Assembly (NCBI GenBank): GCA_020091685.1
Contig: CM034608.1
Coordinates: forward strand, 3,033,590-3,097,589
Direction of reading: 5' to 3'
Origin: Lutjanus erythropterus
Lineage: Eukaryota; Chordata; Actinopteri; Lutjaniformes; Lutjanidae
DNA: 64,000 nt
Shown: positions 15,201-26,340 of the stretch, piece after piece
Position numbering within the stretch: position 1 is the stretch's first letter
How the letters are laid out: each line of letters opens with the position of its first letter
Program-made: the position numbers and the translations under genes
The notes under the pieces: generated by a model
The model's input: only the letters and a program-made list of their open reading frames with translations
What the model was told of the DNA's origin: nothing
Databases searched by the model: none

Positions 15201-16404
15201 GTTTTGGACAAATCCAAAGCCATCGCTCAAATCTTACAGGAGGTATGTGGTGCCTTGGTGCATCTTTTGTCGATGCCTCCTGTGTCATGAGAGCCTGGAG
15301 GAGAAATCTAACACTACTGTACTGCACTTTTGCAGGAGGAAATGCAGAAAGCAGCCTTCCAGGCCCTGCAGCTGCAGAAGGACGCTGTACATGGCTACAT
15401 CCGCAACCAGGTCTGTGTGGGAAGATGGAGGAGGGTGGGGTTAGAGTCAAACCTGTCACTGATCTCTGTTTGATTCAGGGCATTGATAGAGTGGAGCTCA
15501 CCATGAGCAACCTCAGCAAACTCTCTCTGTGTTGATCAAAAACAAGATATTTAAACATGTGAAATAACATGGGAAATAAGTATGGCTCATTTTAGATCTA
15601 TGTTGTGCATAACAAGGGGTTTGGATAACCTGTGCATCAAAGGGTGAAAATAGCCATAGACTGGAGAGCTGCTAAATATATTTAAGGGACCTGGAAGCAG
15701 GTTAGTGTAGGTGTGAGCTCATTTACAGATGTTAGAGGTAAGATATTTGCTTTTCATGCTGGCTGTGGTAGAGAGAAAATAACGCAGCTAAAGATGACAA
15801 TAAATACTGTGGATACTGTCCATTATTGTCATTTCTTTTTTCTGTTTTGTTGTTCTATCAACTGCAGCTCTCCCATGGCTAATTCATTTTTATTCATCCA
15901 TCCATTCATTTGGATCCTAGTGGTACCAGAAACCCTGATTAATATAACCCACAGATAGAACATCATTTCATCCTGACTTTGTGTTGGACAGCATGTCCCT
16001 TCTCCTTGCTAGCTTCATGTTTACTCTTCACTGTCCCCAGATCAAGCTCATAGAGGGTGAATTAATGCAGCTGACTAAATTGGAGATTAAAAGACGCAGT
16101 CTGGATGCTGAGAACCTGCAGGTGGGTGTCACCACCTTCTTTCTTTGCCTTCCCACATTCACTTGATTTTTTTTTCTGCTTCCTGTTGATTATGATATAA
16201 TTTCTTTTGGCTGTTTTCATGTCATTGCTCCATGGCAACAGTTTATCATTGTAGGGGGATGCTCAGGAACATAACCACGATTGAAGGGATATGACATACA
16301 TGATGATAATTATTATATTAATCATATCAGAGCCAGGAGCCAGTGTTATTTTTATTCTTTCAGTAGTTACTGATGAGTGTGTATTGTCACTGTACCTGAC
16401 GGGA

Positions 16405-16485
<81 letters not shown>

Positions 16486-19400
16486 TATTTGTGTGTGCGT
16501 ATCTGTGTGTGCGTATCTGTGTGTGTGCAGGAGATTCTGGTGGATCAGCGCACAGCCCTCAGTGATCTGTTGCAGCAGCTGCTGAAGCAGAGAGACCAGA
16601 GAGAGCAGGAGCTGCGGCACGTTCTGGTAAGAACAGAACACCTTCCTCTCTTGCATGGGTAACACTTCAATTCCATGGTAAATAAATGGTAATTACCACA
16701 TATATATTTGAAATTTCTTAGAAATTACTCACATATTACCCCCAAATTTCATAGTAAGTGTGTGATAATTTGCAAGTGTTCTTTTTGTGCAAGTAGGTGG
16801 TAATCACCATTTGCTTATTTGGAAATAGTGTAATATAATTATTAGATAATGTTGTGATAATTCTCAATAAATTGGGATAATTTCTAAGAAATTTCAGTTA
16901 TAATACTTGCTAATTATCATATATTCACCATGAAATTTGGTGCAAATTTGCAGTTCATTTCAAAGAAAGTTCAAATATGTAAAATGATAATTACCACCTT
17001 CTTGCATGTGAAGAACACCTGCAAATGATCACAGACTTTATATGAAATTTGAGGGTAATTCACAGGTAAATTCCTAGAAAATTCAAATATGTTGCTTTAT
17101 AATTACCAACAACTACATGAAAAAAAGTACTTGCTATTCATCACATACTAATGAAAGGAAATGAAATTTGGATGTAATTTCTTAGTAATTTCAAATATAT
17201 TACTTGGTAATTACCACCTATTTACCATGAAATTATGGAACCTGGAAATTGAAGCGTTGCCCTTCCATGTTGTCAGAACGGTGCTGAAGGCAGAGATTGC
17301 TCACAGTCACCTGTTCAGTCTTTTACACACATCAGTCAGTGGTTATTTGAACTGAAGCGTTCAGTCTGTTCTCCCCTTCTCATTGAGTGGTTAAATGAGA
17401 GCAGCGATCACTTTGTGTTTTTCAGGAGGAGATAGAGCTGAAGTCTGAGTCCAACCAGCAGAACTACTGGATGATCCAGTACCAGAGGCTGTTGGATGCC
17501 AAGCCCCTGTCACTGCGCATGCAGGTACAGTACAGAGCAGGGAGGACACACAGAAACACACTGTGCTCTTCTTAAACTGTACATCAGAGGCAATACTTCA
17601 TCCAGCCTGAGTCGGCAAGGCCACGCCCCCTTCTGGGGGAAAATTCACAGTTTCATGTAATTGGAGAGGTAGCTGGTGAAAATGGTGGAAAAAGTGGCCA
17701 GTGGCAGGTTGTAAAACAAATAAACTTACAAATCTATCGTGATGTCTGGCTCCTCATCCTTCCTCCTCCCTAAAAGAGAGCAGTGAGAACGTCTGAACCT
17801 CCAGAAAACAGTAAATGTCACGTCTTATCTTGAGTGTGAGGCTGCTGGACCTCAGTAATAACGTCACAATACAACAGCATCAGACTGTCGTGTCTGACTA
17901 CATCTCAGCCCTGCTTAGATCAACAGTCATCTATTGACAGGTTTTGCTATTTACAGACAACATCAAGCCTAATGCTACCTGGTAATTCAGTGTTAGCAGT
18001 GTCTGGTCACTGTCTGGCTTATTGATCCACTTGTAAGGGGGAAGAATGAAGGAGCATGACGTCAAAGCAAACAAGCAACAGAAAAGCTGTTTTGTTTGTT
18101 GCTCTTGAGTATTTAAAGAAATGTAGGTGGGTGTGTCTCTGTAAGTTTCAGGTGGCCTGAAAAAGAATTCAGTCAGAATATTTTTAATCACTGTAATCTC
18201 ACTGCAGGAAGCGGGTGTGGAGAAAGAGCTTGTCAACCTGCTGTGCAAACTATCAGCTCAGCACTACCTGCCCATCCTGGCTCATCACCGAGTCTCCACC
18301 GAGGCCCTTCACCACATGACCTCCTCTGACCTCAAGAAGGTCTGTCTGCAACATCATGACCGACACATACCTGTCAGCCACAAACAAACAAACTCACCAC
18401 TCGCTCATACAGAAGTGGTGTTGCTGCACTATCATCTGTACAGTCTGGAGACCTGTAAACGCTAAAGAGCCAGAAACTTTACTTTAGTGGAGACCAAAAA
18501 CAGAGCTAAAAGAAGAGTGAATTATTGGACATGTGTCACCCAAGTGGACACAAACAGGTCTCCAAATGAATGTCAGTGTTGCTTCATATTTGCCTGATGT
18601 GTTAATTGAAGGCTGTTTGTGAGCAGGTTTTGTTATTTCAGCTTTAAAGGTGATGATATGTCAGTGTTGTTTACAACTTGTTGTGCTCCCCTCAAGAGAC
18701 CAAACAGATTAATCTATAAATGAATGTGCAGAATAATCAACATTGTTCTTTGTTCTTGTTTCAGCTTGGCATTAATGAGGTAGGAATCCAGAAAGCTCTT
18801 TTGAAATGGGCTCGGGATCATCAACCTGAAGGTACATCACACACATTCTACTTTTCTGTGTTCTGCACTCATACAGTTTGTTAAATTTTCAAAGAAACTA
18901 TACTGGCAGATTTTACAGATAGAATCATGTTTAGATAGTAGAAACATATTTTTCTAAGATGAAGGATCAGGTATTAAAAAAGGGCATTGAAACTCATGGG
19001 AAGTGTTTGCTGTCCGCTGATGATCTCCTCCTCTCCCAGGAGTGTGTAAGGCTGTGCAGCAGGACGAGGAGCCAGAGGTCGCCCCCTCAGCTCCGACCCC
19101 TTCCCCTCCGTTGCTTCCCAATGCCACGCCCTTTCAGATGCCCAGCCCGCCAGCCACCCCGGGGACCCCCGTCACCCCCTCAGCCCCGAGCCCTGTGGAG
19201 GGACCAGGGAGCTCAGAGTGTGTGGTCTGCATGGAGACTGGGGTAAGAAAAACCCTCAACAAAACCAGACAGTAGTTAAATGTCAGAGGTGACAAAAGTA
19301 CACATATGTTAACTGAACCCCACCTTTTCTCTGCAATTGAGTCTCCCTCTCTGTCTATTATGTCTCTGTCTTGTTGTCTTTTTCGTCTTGTTACATTGTT

Positions 19401-20402
19401 TTGTGTTTTTTGTCTTGTTGCGTCTTGTTTCGTTGTTTTTGTCTTGTTAGATCTTTTTTGTCTTACGTTGTTTTCGTCTCATTACACCTTGTTAGGTCAT
19501 TTTCATTCTCATCTTTTTTGTCTTGTTCTTTCGTCTTTGATGTTATTTTCGTCTTGTTATCTTTTTTGTCTTGTTACATCATTGTCATCTTGTTATGTCT
19601 TTGACGTTAATTTTGTATTGTTTCATTGTTTTTGTCTTGTTACATTGTTTTCATCTTCTGTCTTTTAATCTTGTTAAACTATTATATGTCTTCTACATTG
19701 TTTTGGTGTTTCATTGTTTTCATCTTGTTGCATCTTGTTATATCTTTTATGTCTTGTTATGTTTTTTACATTGACTTTGTCTTGTTAGGTTTTTTTTTAT
19801 TTCATCTGATGATGTCATTTTTGTTGTGTTATGAGTTTTAGACGTTGTCTTTTTCATCTTGTTATGTGTTGTTACTTTGTGTTTCGTGTTATGTCTTTTT
19901 TGTCTTTATATGTTGTCTTCTTGTTACGTCTTTTTCCTCATTTTCATTTGATTGTGTCTGTTGTGCATGTTGTGAAGTGATGGATACACTGAAGAACTGT
20001 TGAATTCTGTGTTATTGTCACCTCAGTTTAGGGTGAAAAATCTCAAATGTGTTAACCCTAAAGTAATGAGGCTGTTTTGAAAATGTAAAGAGTAGAAAGT
20101 ACAGATATTTGTGTTCAAAAGTAAAAAGTTGTCACAAATAGAAATACTCAAGTAGAGTACAAATACCTGAAAATGCTACTTAAGTACAGTAACAAAGTAT
20201 TTGTACATAGCAAATGTAAAACCTTGGCACACTCGTCCAGATGACTGACTGTGTCCCGTCTTCGTGTCTCTGTCTCCAGTCTCAGGTCATCTTCCTTCCC
20301 TGTGGTCATGTCTGCTGTTGTCAGGTCTGCAGCGAAGCTCTGCAGAACTGCCCTCTCTGTCGTAGCACCATATCCCAGCGCATCCGCCTCTACCACAGCT
20401 AG
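2992..20402 (+). CDS. lrsam1: E3 ubiquitin-protein ligase LRSAM1
   Basis: LRSAM1 is a cytosolic RING ubiquitin ligase. It is known for ubiquitinating the ESCRT-I subunit TSG101 and marking intracellular bacteria for autophagy; human mutations cause Charcot-Marie-Tooth disease. Coding exons: 2992-3063, 3287-3343, 4885-4929, 5147-5224, 6017-6085, 6174-6258, 6360-6481, 6572-6662, 8143-8249, 8398-8427, 9812-9934, 10477-10616, 11143-11187, 12653-12723, 14023-14122, 15155-15242, 15336-15410, 16041-16121, 16531-16626, 17426-17524, 18208-18339, 18765-18831, 19040-19242, 20280-20402. They sum to 2199 nt, 732 codons plus stop, against about 723 residues in human. The protein starts [12 protein letters not shown] as in mammals. 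Leucine-rich repeats cover about residues 30-185, coiled coil about 215-560, SAM about 559-625, a Pro-rich stretch with two PSAP motifs about 630-675, and a C3HC4 RING at the end ([18 protein letters not shown]). All introns are GT-AG. The donor after exon 15 (GTTTGA) is weak. Confidence 0.96.
3628..3972. mobile_element. MITE with TTAAAGGGACAGT ends (LRSAM1 intron 2)
   Basis: The element starts TTAAAGGGACAGT and ends ACTGTCCCTATTAA, a near-perfect terminal inverted repeat. Its interior shares phrases with segments at 11474-11805, 12920-13330 and 58124-58935, including the ones around 'tgcctTCTCTC..ATAATGG' and 'GGTGCTTTGAGCA'. It has no coding capacity. It lies within the second intron. Confidence 0.65.
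8800..9560 (+). mobile_element. Degenerate Tc1/mariner transposase relic (LRSAM1 intron 10)
   Basis: Frames on the + strand give recognisable pieces of a Tc1-type transposase in order: an [16 protein letters not shown] helix-turn-helix region, SSDES/NHGRR-like and [11 protein letters not shown] pieces, then LFQ.D and a [18 protein letters not shown] catalytic-region remnant. Stops and frameshifts interrupt it throughout, so it cannot encode a transposase. Its 3' half (9259-9483) matches the relic at 10731-10960 in opposite orientation at high identity. Confidence 0.75.
10731..11050 (-). mobile_element. Tc1/mariner transposase fragment (LRSAM1 intron 12)
   Basis: On the - strand the frame reads [11 protein letters not shown], then [22 protein letters not shown], then [11 protein letters not shown], which are typical Tc1 C-terminal catalytic-region phrases. 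It is truncated and interrupted. It is the inverted counterpart of the copy in intron 10. Confidence 0.75.
11474..11805. mobile_element. Partial copy of the TTAAAGGGACAGT MITE (LRSAM1 intron 13)
   Basis: The left end TTAAAGGGATAGTTCACC is followed by interior text shared with the 3628-3972 copy (tacatatttttcctctgg; ATATAATGGGGCTAAA; GTGCTCAAAGCAC). The right inverted end is not clear, so the far boundary is approximate. Confidence 0.5.
12172..12223. repeat. (ATT)n microsatellite
   Basis: About 17 uninterrupted TAT/ATT trinucleotide units lie in the intron before LRSAM1 exon 14. It is a simple repeat. Confidence 0.95.
12920..13330. mobile_element. Diverged copy of the TTAAAGGGACAGT MITE (LRSAM1 intron 14)
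   Basis: The left end TTAAGGGGACAGATCACC and the interior phrases about TTTGAGCAGCACAAGCTGAG and CCCATTATATTGGAGA match the copies at 3628-3972 and 58124-58935. The right end is eroded. Confidence 0.5.
16407..16481 (+). repeat. (GT)n microsatellite next to the LRSAM1 exon 19 acceptor
   Basis: About 37 GT units are followed by about 49 bp of imperfect GT-rich sequence (GCGTATCTGTGTGT motifs) that runs directly into the GTGTGCAG acceptor at 16530. The GT-rich tract takes the place of an ordinary polypyrimidine tract. Confidence 0.95.
16674..17229. mobile_element. AT-rich MITE with long inverted ends (LRSAM1 intron 19)
   Basis: The left end (CATGGTAAATAAATGGTAA, then TTACCA, ATATTTGAAATT and AGAAATTAC) is repeated in reverse complement at the right end (GTAATTTC, AATTTCAAATAT, TGGTAATTACCACC, TTTACCATG). 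This gives inverted ends of about 55-60 bp around a 556-bp AT-rich, non-coding body. Related phrases recur inside it, so it may form a long hairpin. Confidence 0.65.
19360..19980 (+). repeat. T-rich degenerate minisatellite (LRSAM1 intron 23)
   Basis: About 600 bp is built from variants of TGTCTTGTTACGTCTTTTT-like words, strongly T-rich on the + strand. Stop-free frames across it (for example 19306-19668) are products of the repeat and show no protein-like composition. It lies in the intron just before the RING-encoding last exon. Confidence 0.75.
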
Positions 20403-22500
20403 AACAAACCGAGCCGCTGTGCTCCTCCTCCACCGACTGCAGCTGTCCTTATGTATGCATGATCATCCAGCCGCCGTGAGCTGACCCTCGTCATGTGTAG
20501 AGAAGCTTTTAGCAGGTTTTCAAAGAGCTGAGCCACTTTTCTGTATTAACCAAACAGTACTTTGTCATCTATATGCAGAAACAAGTTTTAATAGTTTGTT
20601 GTCGTGTTTTTTGTTGTCACTGGTGTCCAAGCCTGTTGTATTTAGTTGTTCTTTTTAAATTCTGTAATTTTTTTATATATATATTTTAAGAGCCAAGTGG
20701 ATGTCACCACTCACTGGTTGAAGACTGACTGTTCTTTGCCTTATTACACCTTCTCAATAGATGTGTGCCTTTATCTGAATATCTTTTTTTTAAAACACAG
20801 TACTTGTGTGTTGTCAACCAAAGTAACACCTGTCCAACATCTATACACATTATCTAAAACATAATCTATTAATTGTTAAATCTTTATCATAGTAAGTGTA
20901 TCAGGGCCAGGCAGAAGGAAAAGGAATGAGAGGAGGAAAGTCAAAATATTGAGAATGTAATCAAAATGCTAATTATAAAGTCAGAATGCCCAGAATGAAG
21001 TCAAAATGTGGAGAATAAAGTTGAAATGTTGAATATAAAGTCCAGACATTGAGAATAAAGTCGAACTCCCCAGAATAAAGTCAAAAGAGCGAGTGTAAAG
21101 TTGAAATGTCTAAGAGCGTGGAGAATGCAGTGGAAACATTGAATACAAAGTGAAAACATGGAGAATAATGTTGAAACATTGAGGGTAAAGTTAAATATCT
21201 ATGATAAAACCAACATGTCGAATATAAAGTTGAATTGTGAAGATAAATTCCAAAAAGGATAAAGTTGAAATGTCGAGAAAAAAGGTTATACATCAAGGAT
21301 AAAGTTGAAACGTTGAGGATAAAGTTGAAATGGTATTTAAACTTTGTTCTCAACATTTCAACTTTATTCTCAAATTTTTTTCCTCTGATTTACTTTTTAG
21401 AAACGTTAAATATAAGGTTGAAATCTTGCAAATAAAGTTGAAATGAGGATTAACATTTCTCAACATTCCAACTTAATTCTCAAAATCTTTCTCCTTGTAT
21501 TTATTTTTTAGAAACTTTGAATATAAAGTTAAAACATTGAGAACAGAGTCAAAACGTCTGGGATAAAGTTGAAACATCTAAAAATAAGTCAAAAAGATAA
21601 AATGTAAAGATCTAAGTTAAAGACCAACATTAAGGATGAAGTCAAAATGGTATTTAACCTTTATTCTCGACATTTCAACTTTATTCTCAAAAATCTTTCT
21701 CCTCTGATTTATGTTTTCTCTTGGCTGACACTATAGTTGAAACTTCAACTTTATTCTTGAAATCCAAAATTTAAAAAAAATCTTCCTCCTCTCATTGTTG
21801 TCCCATCTCGCCTGGTCCTAACACTCTTCCACACTAATGCAACCTCATGTTGTTGCTCTTCAGCCGATTACACAACTTGTCTTGTCCTGAATGCTAGAGT
21901 TGTCCAGGTCCCTCTGTGTGTGCTGAAATCATGAATCTAGTGTTAATACACCCAGTTCCTCCCAGTCTTTATATTCTGTTTCTAGATTTCTAACACTGTT
22001 ATACTGTAGTACATGGCGACGGTTTCAGTGTTTTAATCTAGAATATGTAGAATATGCACCATGTAAGCACGATGCCCAAAGACGAACTCAGTTTCTGCAT
22101 GTCAAGTTTAGTTTTAATCATGAGAACTGCTCATCATTTAAAACAGTTGTATATTATTTAACTTTTTGAAAAGGGAGCTTTTCAAAGTCTGAGAAAATAA
22201 CCCTGATGATGTCATCAGTTTGAGACTATAGATCTTCATCAGAAGTCCTGCATTACAAAGTGGGTGCATAGAGTTGTGGGTATTTACCCGATAGGTAGGA
22301 TCTATTTAAAGATGCTATTGAATGAAGTACTTATATTTATATATGATGCTAACATGTCTTGTGGTACCTGACTTTAAGTAGTGAAAAGTCAGTAGTGAGA
22401 TGTAATTGGTACATAACAGAACTACACTCTTGACAGTTTTCCCCCCAAGGTTCTGTCCCGGCTCCTTGTTTGTAAGCTGTATGAATAAACTTCACTTAGT
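20403..22500 (+). other. lrsam1: Probable LRSAM1 3' untranslated region with candidate poly(A) signal
   Basis: No reading frame of interest follows the LRSAM1 stop at 20402. A canonical AATAAA at 22484-22489 (…GTATGAATAAACTTCAC) is a reasonable polyadenylation signal. Several AATAAA words also occur inside the 20.9-21.8 kb array, so the true end is uncertain. Confidence 0.35.
20920..21790. repeat. Degenerate short tandem array, AATAAAGTTGAAATG-type unit
   Basis: Variants of GAGAATAAAGTTGAAATGT, roughly 18-20 bp, recur dozens of times. Reverse-complement units (ACATTTCAACTTTATTCTC) appear at about 21,340-21,380, 21,455-21,480, 21,655-21,690 and 21,735-21,765. The array therefore contains inverted blocks able to pair with the main run. 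It lies downstream of LRSAM1, possibly within its 3' UTR. Confidence 0.8.
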
Positions 22501-25180
22501 TTCAGCAGGACAGACAGCAGTTGGCCAAACTGTCTTCACTAGGCTAAACTGACCTTTCTTAAGTCCCCCCCCCCCTCCTTTTTTTGCCCTGTGCTCCAAT
22601 AACAGTTGAGCAAACTTAGAATCTCGGCTAACGTTTTTCTTTTCCACTAAAAGTGAATATAGGGTCACATCTTGAGTCAGATCTTTTAGTTATTTTCACA
22701 GTTTGGCTTTCTTTTCGACACAGACGAGCACATCGAAGTACAGGAAACAGGAAGGTAGAAGGTTGACCAAGGTGCCAAGCTGGCTCAACTGTCATTGGAG
22801 CACAGAGCGAAAAAGGGCGGTGCTTATGATGGATTAATTGATATCACAAATACAACCTAAACTCATCATTTAAGTGGAAAAAAATAATTGTCAAGTAGGC
22901 TACATTAGAAGTATGCAGAAGGAATTCATCTGTTTGCTTTTTGTATATATTGATTCATGTGTTGCATTGTGGGAAATGCAGGAACCAGTGTTTTGGAGTT
23001 TGGTCCAGTCTAACTAAGAGTCAGGATTTATCAGCCTCTGCTGCTTTGATTTTGACCTTTCTTTTGTCTCATTCATTCTACCTTTATAAAAGTGCAATAC
23101 TAAATTGGTAGAAAGTAGATTTTAACACAAATAATAGAACAGAATCCACCTCATGACCTTATCATGCCAGATAATCTTGTGCTTTAACGGTGCATATATT
23201 CCTTTTTCTTCTAATTATAATAATTCATTGAATGAGAACAATCCAATTTCCCAGGCAGGCCAGCTGGTCCTGTGGGGACTCCTGGGGGTCTGGGGTCCCT
23301 GTCCAGTTGCCTGCAATCCAGCCCTGGACATTTTTTAAATTTCCTTTCCACTTGTCTCTGACATATCTTTAGATCCCACTCTTATTATGATAGCTATATA
23401 CTGTGGTGCACATGTATATACTAACACATGAGCTGTTAGTAGCCATCACTAATGCTCTTATACTCTTTCAAGTGCTCTTAACTTCAACATCTCAGCATGT
23501 TTCAGGAAATATCTTTACTAACTTTATATGTCTGCTCAGTGTAGTGTGTATGTAAGAGATTTCTGTGTAAATCACACGTCATGTCAGCAAACAATGTGAT
23601 ATGAAATATCTGTGTGTCATTTCCCTGCACTCACCTTGTGGTCAATGTAAAAGCTTTGTGTTGCTGAAGAGATACACTGCTGCTACACAAGCAGCCACAT
23701 CTGGAAATATACTGAAATACAGTAAACAAACAGACTGATGGTGTTGAGTCTCTTTAATACATAAAATATATTGTATAGCTGGACACCTGCTTTCATTTTA
23801 AATTCTTATACTTGTTTTAATGTAACAGGTGTAACTGTCCCTTTAAATTAGATTGGACTACTTTCTCAATAGTAACTAAAATGATTTTAAAATTAATATT
23901 TTTGTCAAACAATTATGAGATGAGAGTCATAATTAAGGGATAAAATGTCATGATTACGAGATAAATTGTAAAATACATATGCATGAGATAAGAATTGACT
24001 TTTTATCTCAGCATTATGACTTACCATGGACATCATTTTTAATGTCACCAGTGGAAATGGGCCTCTACATAATAAGTAAAGTAAGACAAGACAAAAATAC
24101 TATGATGGTAAACATGAACTATGTTTTTCTTTTCAACTTTGCATAAAGTACTGTAGTGTAAATAAAAGCAGGTTTGATTTTTCCAAACTGCCTGATCTTT
24201 AGGCACAAAAAGACACGAAATTGTCCAACTAGTTTGAAATGGTCCTAAATGAACCACAATTGAATTCATTCATACATTCCTGGTCAGATGCACGTGTTCT
24301 CCCATACCAGGCCTCTGTGGTTCCTGGGGGGAGTCGGCCTCCAGTTAAAAGAACCTGGGTTACACCATGTGGAAATTTATTCAAAAGACAAGTTCAATCT
24401 GGAGCTCTGTTTGGACGTGGTTTCTCTTAAACAGAAAGACAGCCCTCCCCTTCCTGTTTCACTCCCAGTGCCAAACTGGTTCTGGGCAGAATCAGATATC
24501 AGATGCTTTAAAACACAATGCAAATGTTGAATATCCAAATAAAGCAGTTTCCAGATCAGGGGACAAAGTTCTCTCAAAAACGGTGGAGTGCAACTGAAAT
24601 AAGAGACACCAAAAATGATGGAGATTTGGACATGTCCAAAAATTTTTAAGAACCATTGAACAGCACCGAAAAGTTGGTTATAACAAATTCCACAAGAACA
24701 AACCACACATAATAAACACAAAACAGAGAAACAGAAAAATGATACAAATACATAGTTGAAGACGATGTCTTACTATTACATCTTTTAACAATATGACAAA
24801 AGTTAAGAAATGTCTTAGTGTTGTAAAAAAAAGTTTGGGGTACACTATATTTAGAATATTTATGCCACTTTATCCGTGGTCAGACATACTTTTCTGATGG
24901 GAAACCACTGTTTTATGAGCCAAACTTTCTCCAAACCAACCAGACAGTCATTTTAATTCACAGAACACAGGAGTTGTTGGTCTACAGCTGCCTCGATCTG
25001 TTCATTTCTGTTACTCTCAGTGAGTCACCTCCTGTCAAACAAAACCTTAATAAGACACTTTGAATTAGTTTTCCCCTTTGATTTGTCAGCATATTTATTC
25101 AGAAAGAAATGTCTTTATCTGATACTAACTTAGTTCAACTTGTTTAGTTTTTTTATTTATTTGCGAGGCTCAAAGTGCAG
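22501..25180. other. Intergenic stretch between LRSAM1 and the DNase II copies
   Basis: I see no gene here. The stretch contains one short inverted-repeat element at 22581-22816. Overlapping frames near 24.24-24.72 kb are short, on both strands, and match nothing I recognise. Confidence 0.5.
22581..22816. mobile_element. MITE of about 236 bp with ~30-bp inverted ends
   Basis: The left end TTTTTGCCCTGTGCTCCAAT, AACAGTTGAGC is mirrored by the right end GCTCAACTGTC, ATTGGAGCACAGAGCGAAAA. There is no coding capacity. It is a non-autonomous DNA element or foldback. Confidence 0.65.
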
Positions 25181-25185
25181 ATTAA

Positions 25186-26340
25186 TGTTGACTGTGGACT
25201 GGTGAGGCAACATTAAATCTTCTAGTTAAATCCTTCATAAGACACTGCTGTCCAGACTCTGATGTATTTGATCTCTTTCAGCTGTTTAACATTTCCCTGT
25301 TTGACTTCACATCATTGCAGTTCACACTTGTTTCTGACTGTTTATCATCAGGTTCATCTTATACAAGGCTCCCAGAGTGAGGAATCTGAAACTGACTGGT
25401 TTGGAGTATCTTTACATTGATTCAACTGGAGTGACAAAGATGGATCCTTCTGTACCAAACTACAAGCCCATCAACGATCCTGACGGCATCCTGGCAAACA
25501 CCCTGCGGCCCCTCTTTATTCCAATCAGATCAATGGTGAGTGTCATTGGTCCGCTCCTCCTAATGTATACACACCCAGCAAATTTGGATGAAAAGAATTC
25601 AGTCTGCTATGAAAATTATCTATGAAACATTTGATTTTGGTTGAAAGTGAAAAATGAAAGGATGTCTTTTTCATGTCCTTTAAGAGACAACTATTCAAAG
25701 ACTTCTCATCTATGTCTGATTTTAGTTGAAAGTGGAAAAAGTCGTTGTTGAAAAGACAGACAGGCTGAACACAGCCCAAATTTCAATGTCTATTTTTGGA
25801 CTATATTTAGACCAAATTGGCAGACCAAACAAGACCCAAATTTGATTTTTGGCTACACGTAAACCAAATTAAACAATATGAACACAGTCCAAAATTCAAG
25901 GTCTATCTAAACATCTATTTTTGGATTAGAGTTAGACCAGATCGGATGGACATCTATGTTTTAACTTCATTTAGACCAAATTGGACAGACCAAACACAAC
26001 TTGTATTTCACCATCTAATGTTTGGGTTACATTTGGATCAAATTGGATGGACTAAACATGGTCCAGATATCAGCGTCTAAGTTTTGGCTACATTTGGCCC
26101 AATCGAACGAAGTAAATATGATCCAAATTTCAACATCTATTTTTGGGCTATGTCTTGAACAAAATTAGATGGTCTAAAGACAGGCCAAAATTCATCATCT
26201 ATTTAGACACATCTATTTATGGTGTAGATTTGAATCACATCGGACAGACTAAACATGTTCCAAACTTTAATGTCTATTTTTGGGCTACATTTGGATCAAA
26301 TCAAACAAAGTAAACACGGCCCATTTTTGAGGCAATAAGC
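25186..26340 (+). pseudogene. Partial inverted duplicate of DNase II (exon 2 and flanks)
   Basis: The exon at 25352-25535 (acceptor ATCATCAG, donor GTGAGT) is 184 nt and fully open. It encodes a DNase II N-terminal segment containing GLEYLYIDSTGVTK and NDPDGILANTL. It is the counterpart of exon 37266-37434 of the - strand DNase II locus. Homology extends upstream through the preceding intron to a VDW-encoding donor at 25203 and downstream through an intron minisatellite to about 26.34 kb. No matching copies of DNase II exons 3-6 are visible on the + strand, and the first exon is barely recognisable. It is most simply a partial duplicate; an incomplete second gene cannot be excluded. Its exon lacks the two small indels seen in the - strand copy. 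Confidence 0.75.
25780..26335. repeat. Minisatellite of ~60-65 bp in the DNase II intron (+ copy)
   Basis: Degenerate units of the form CAAATTTCAACATCTATTTT, TGGGCTACATTTAGACC, AAATTGGACAGACCAAACAC are repeated about eight times. The same array occurs in opposite orientation at 36530-37080, so it was copied with the exon. Confidence 0.75.

Noticed and set aside
16377..16665. Open frames of Val/Cys or Thr/His repeats on both strands
   Set aside because: They are translations of the GT microsatellite. The only real coding sequence there is LRSAM1 exon 19 (16531-16626).
19306..19841. Several long + strand frames rich in Leu, Phe, Ser and Cys
   Set aside because: They arise from the T-rich intron repeat. 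Composition is repeat-driven, and they lie between two well-supported LRSAM1 exons.
24240..24721. Cluster of overlapping frames on both strands
   Set aside because: Short, mutually overlapping and unrecognisable, with no splice-site or domain support.
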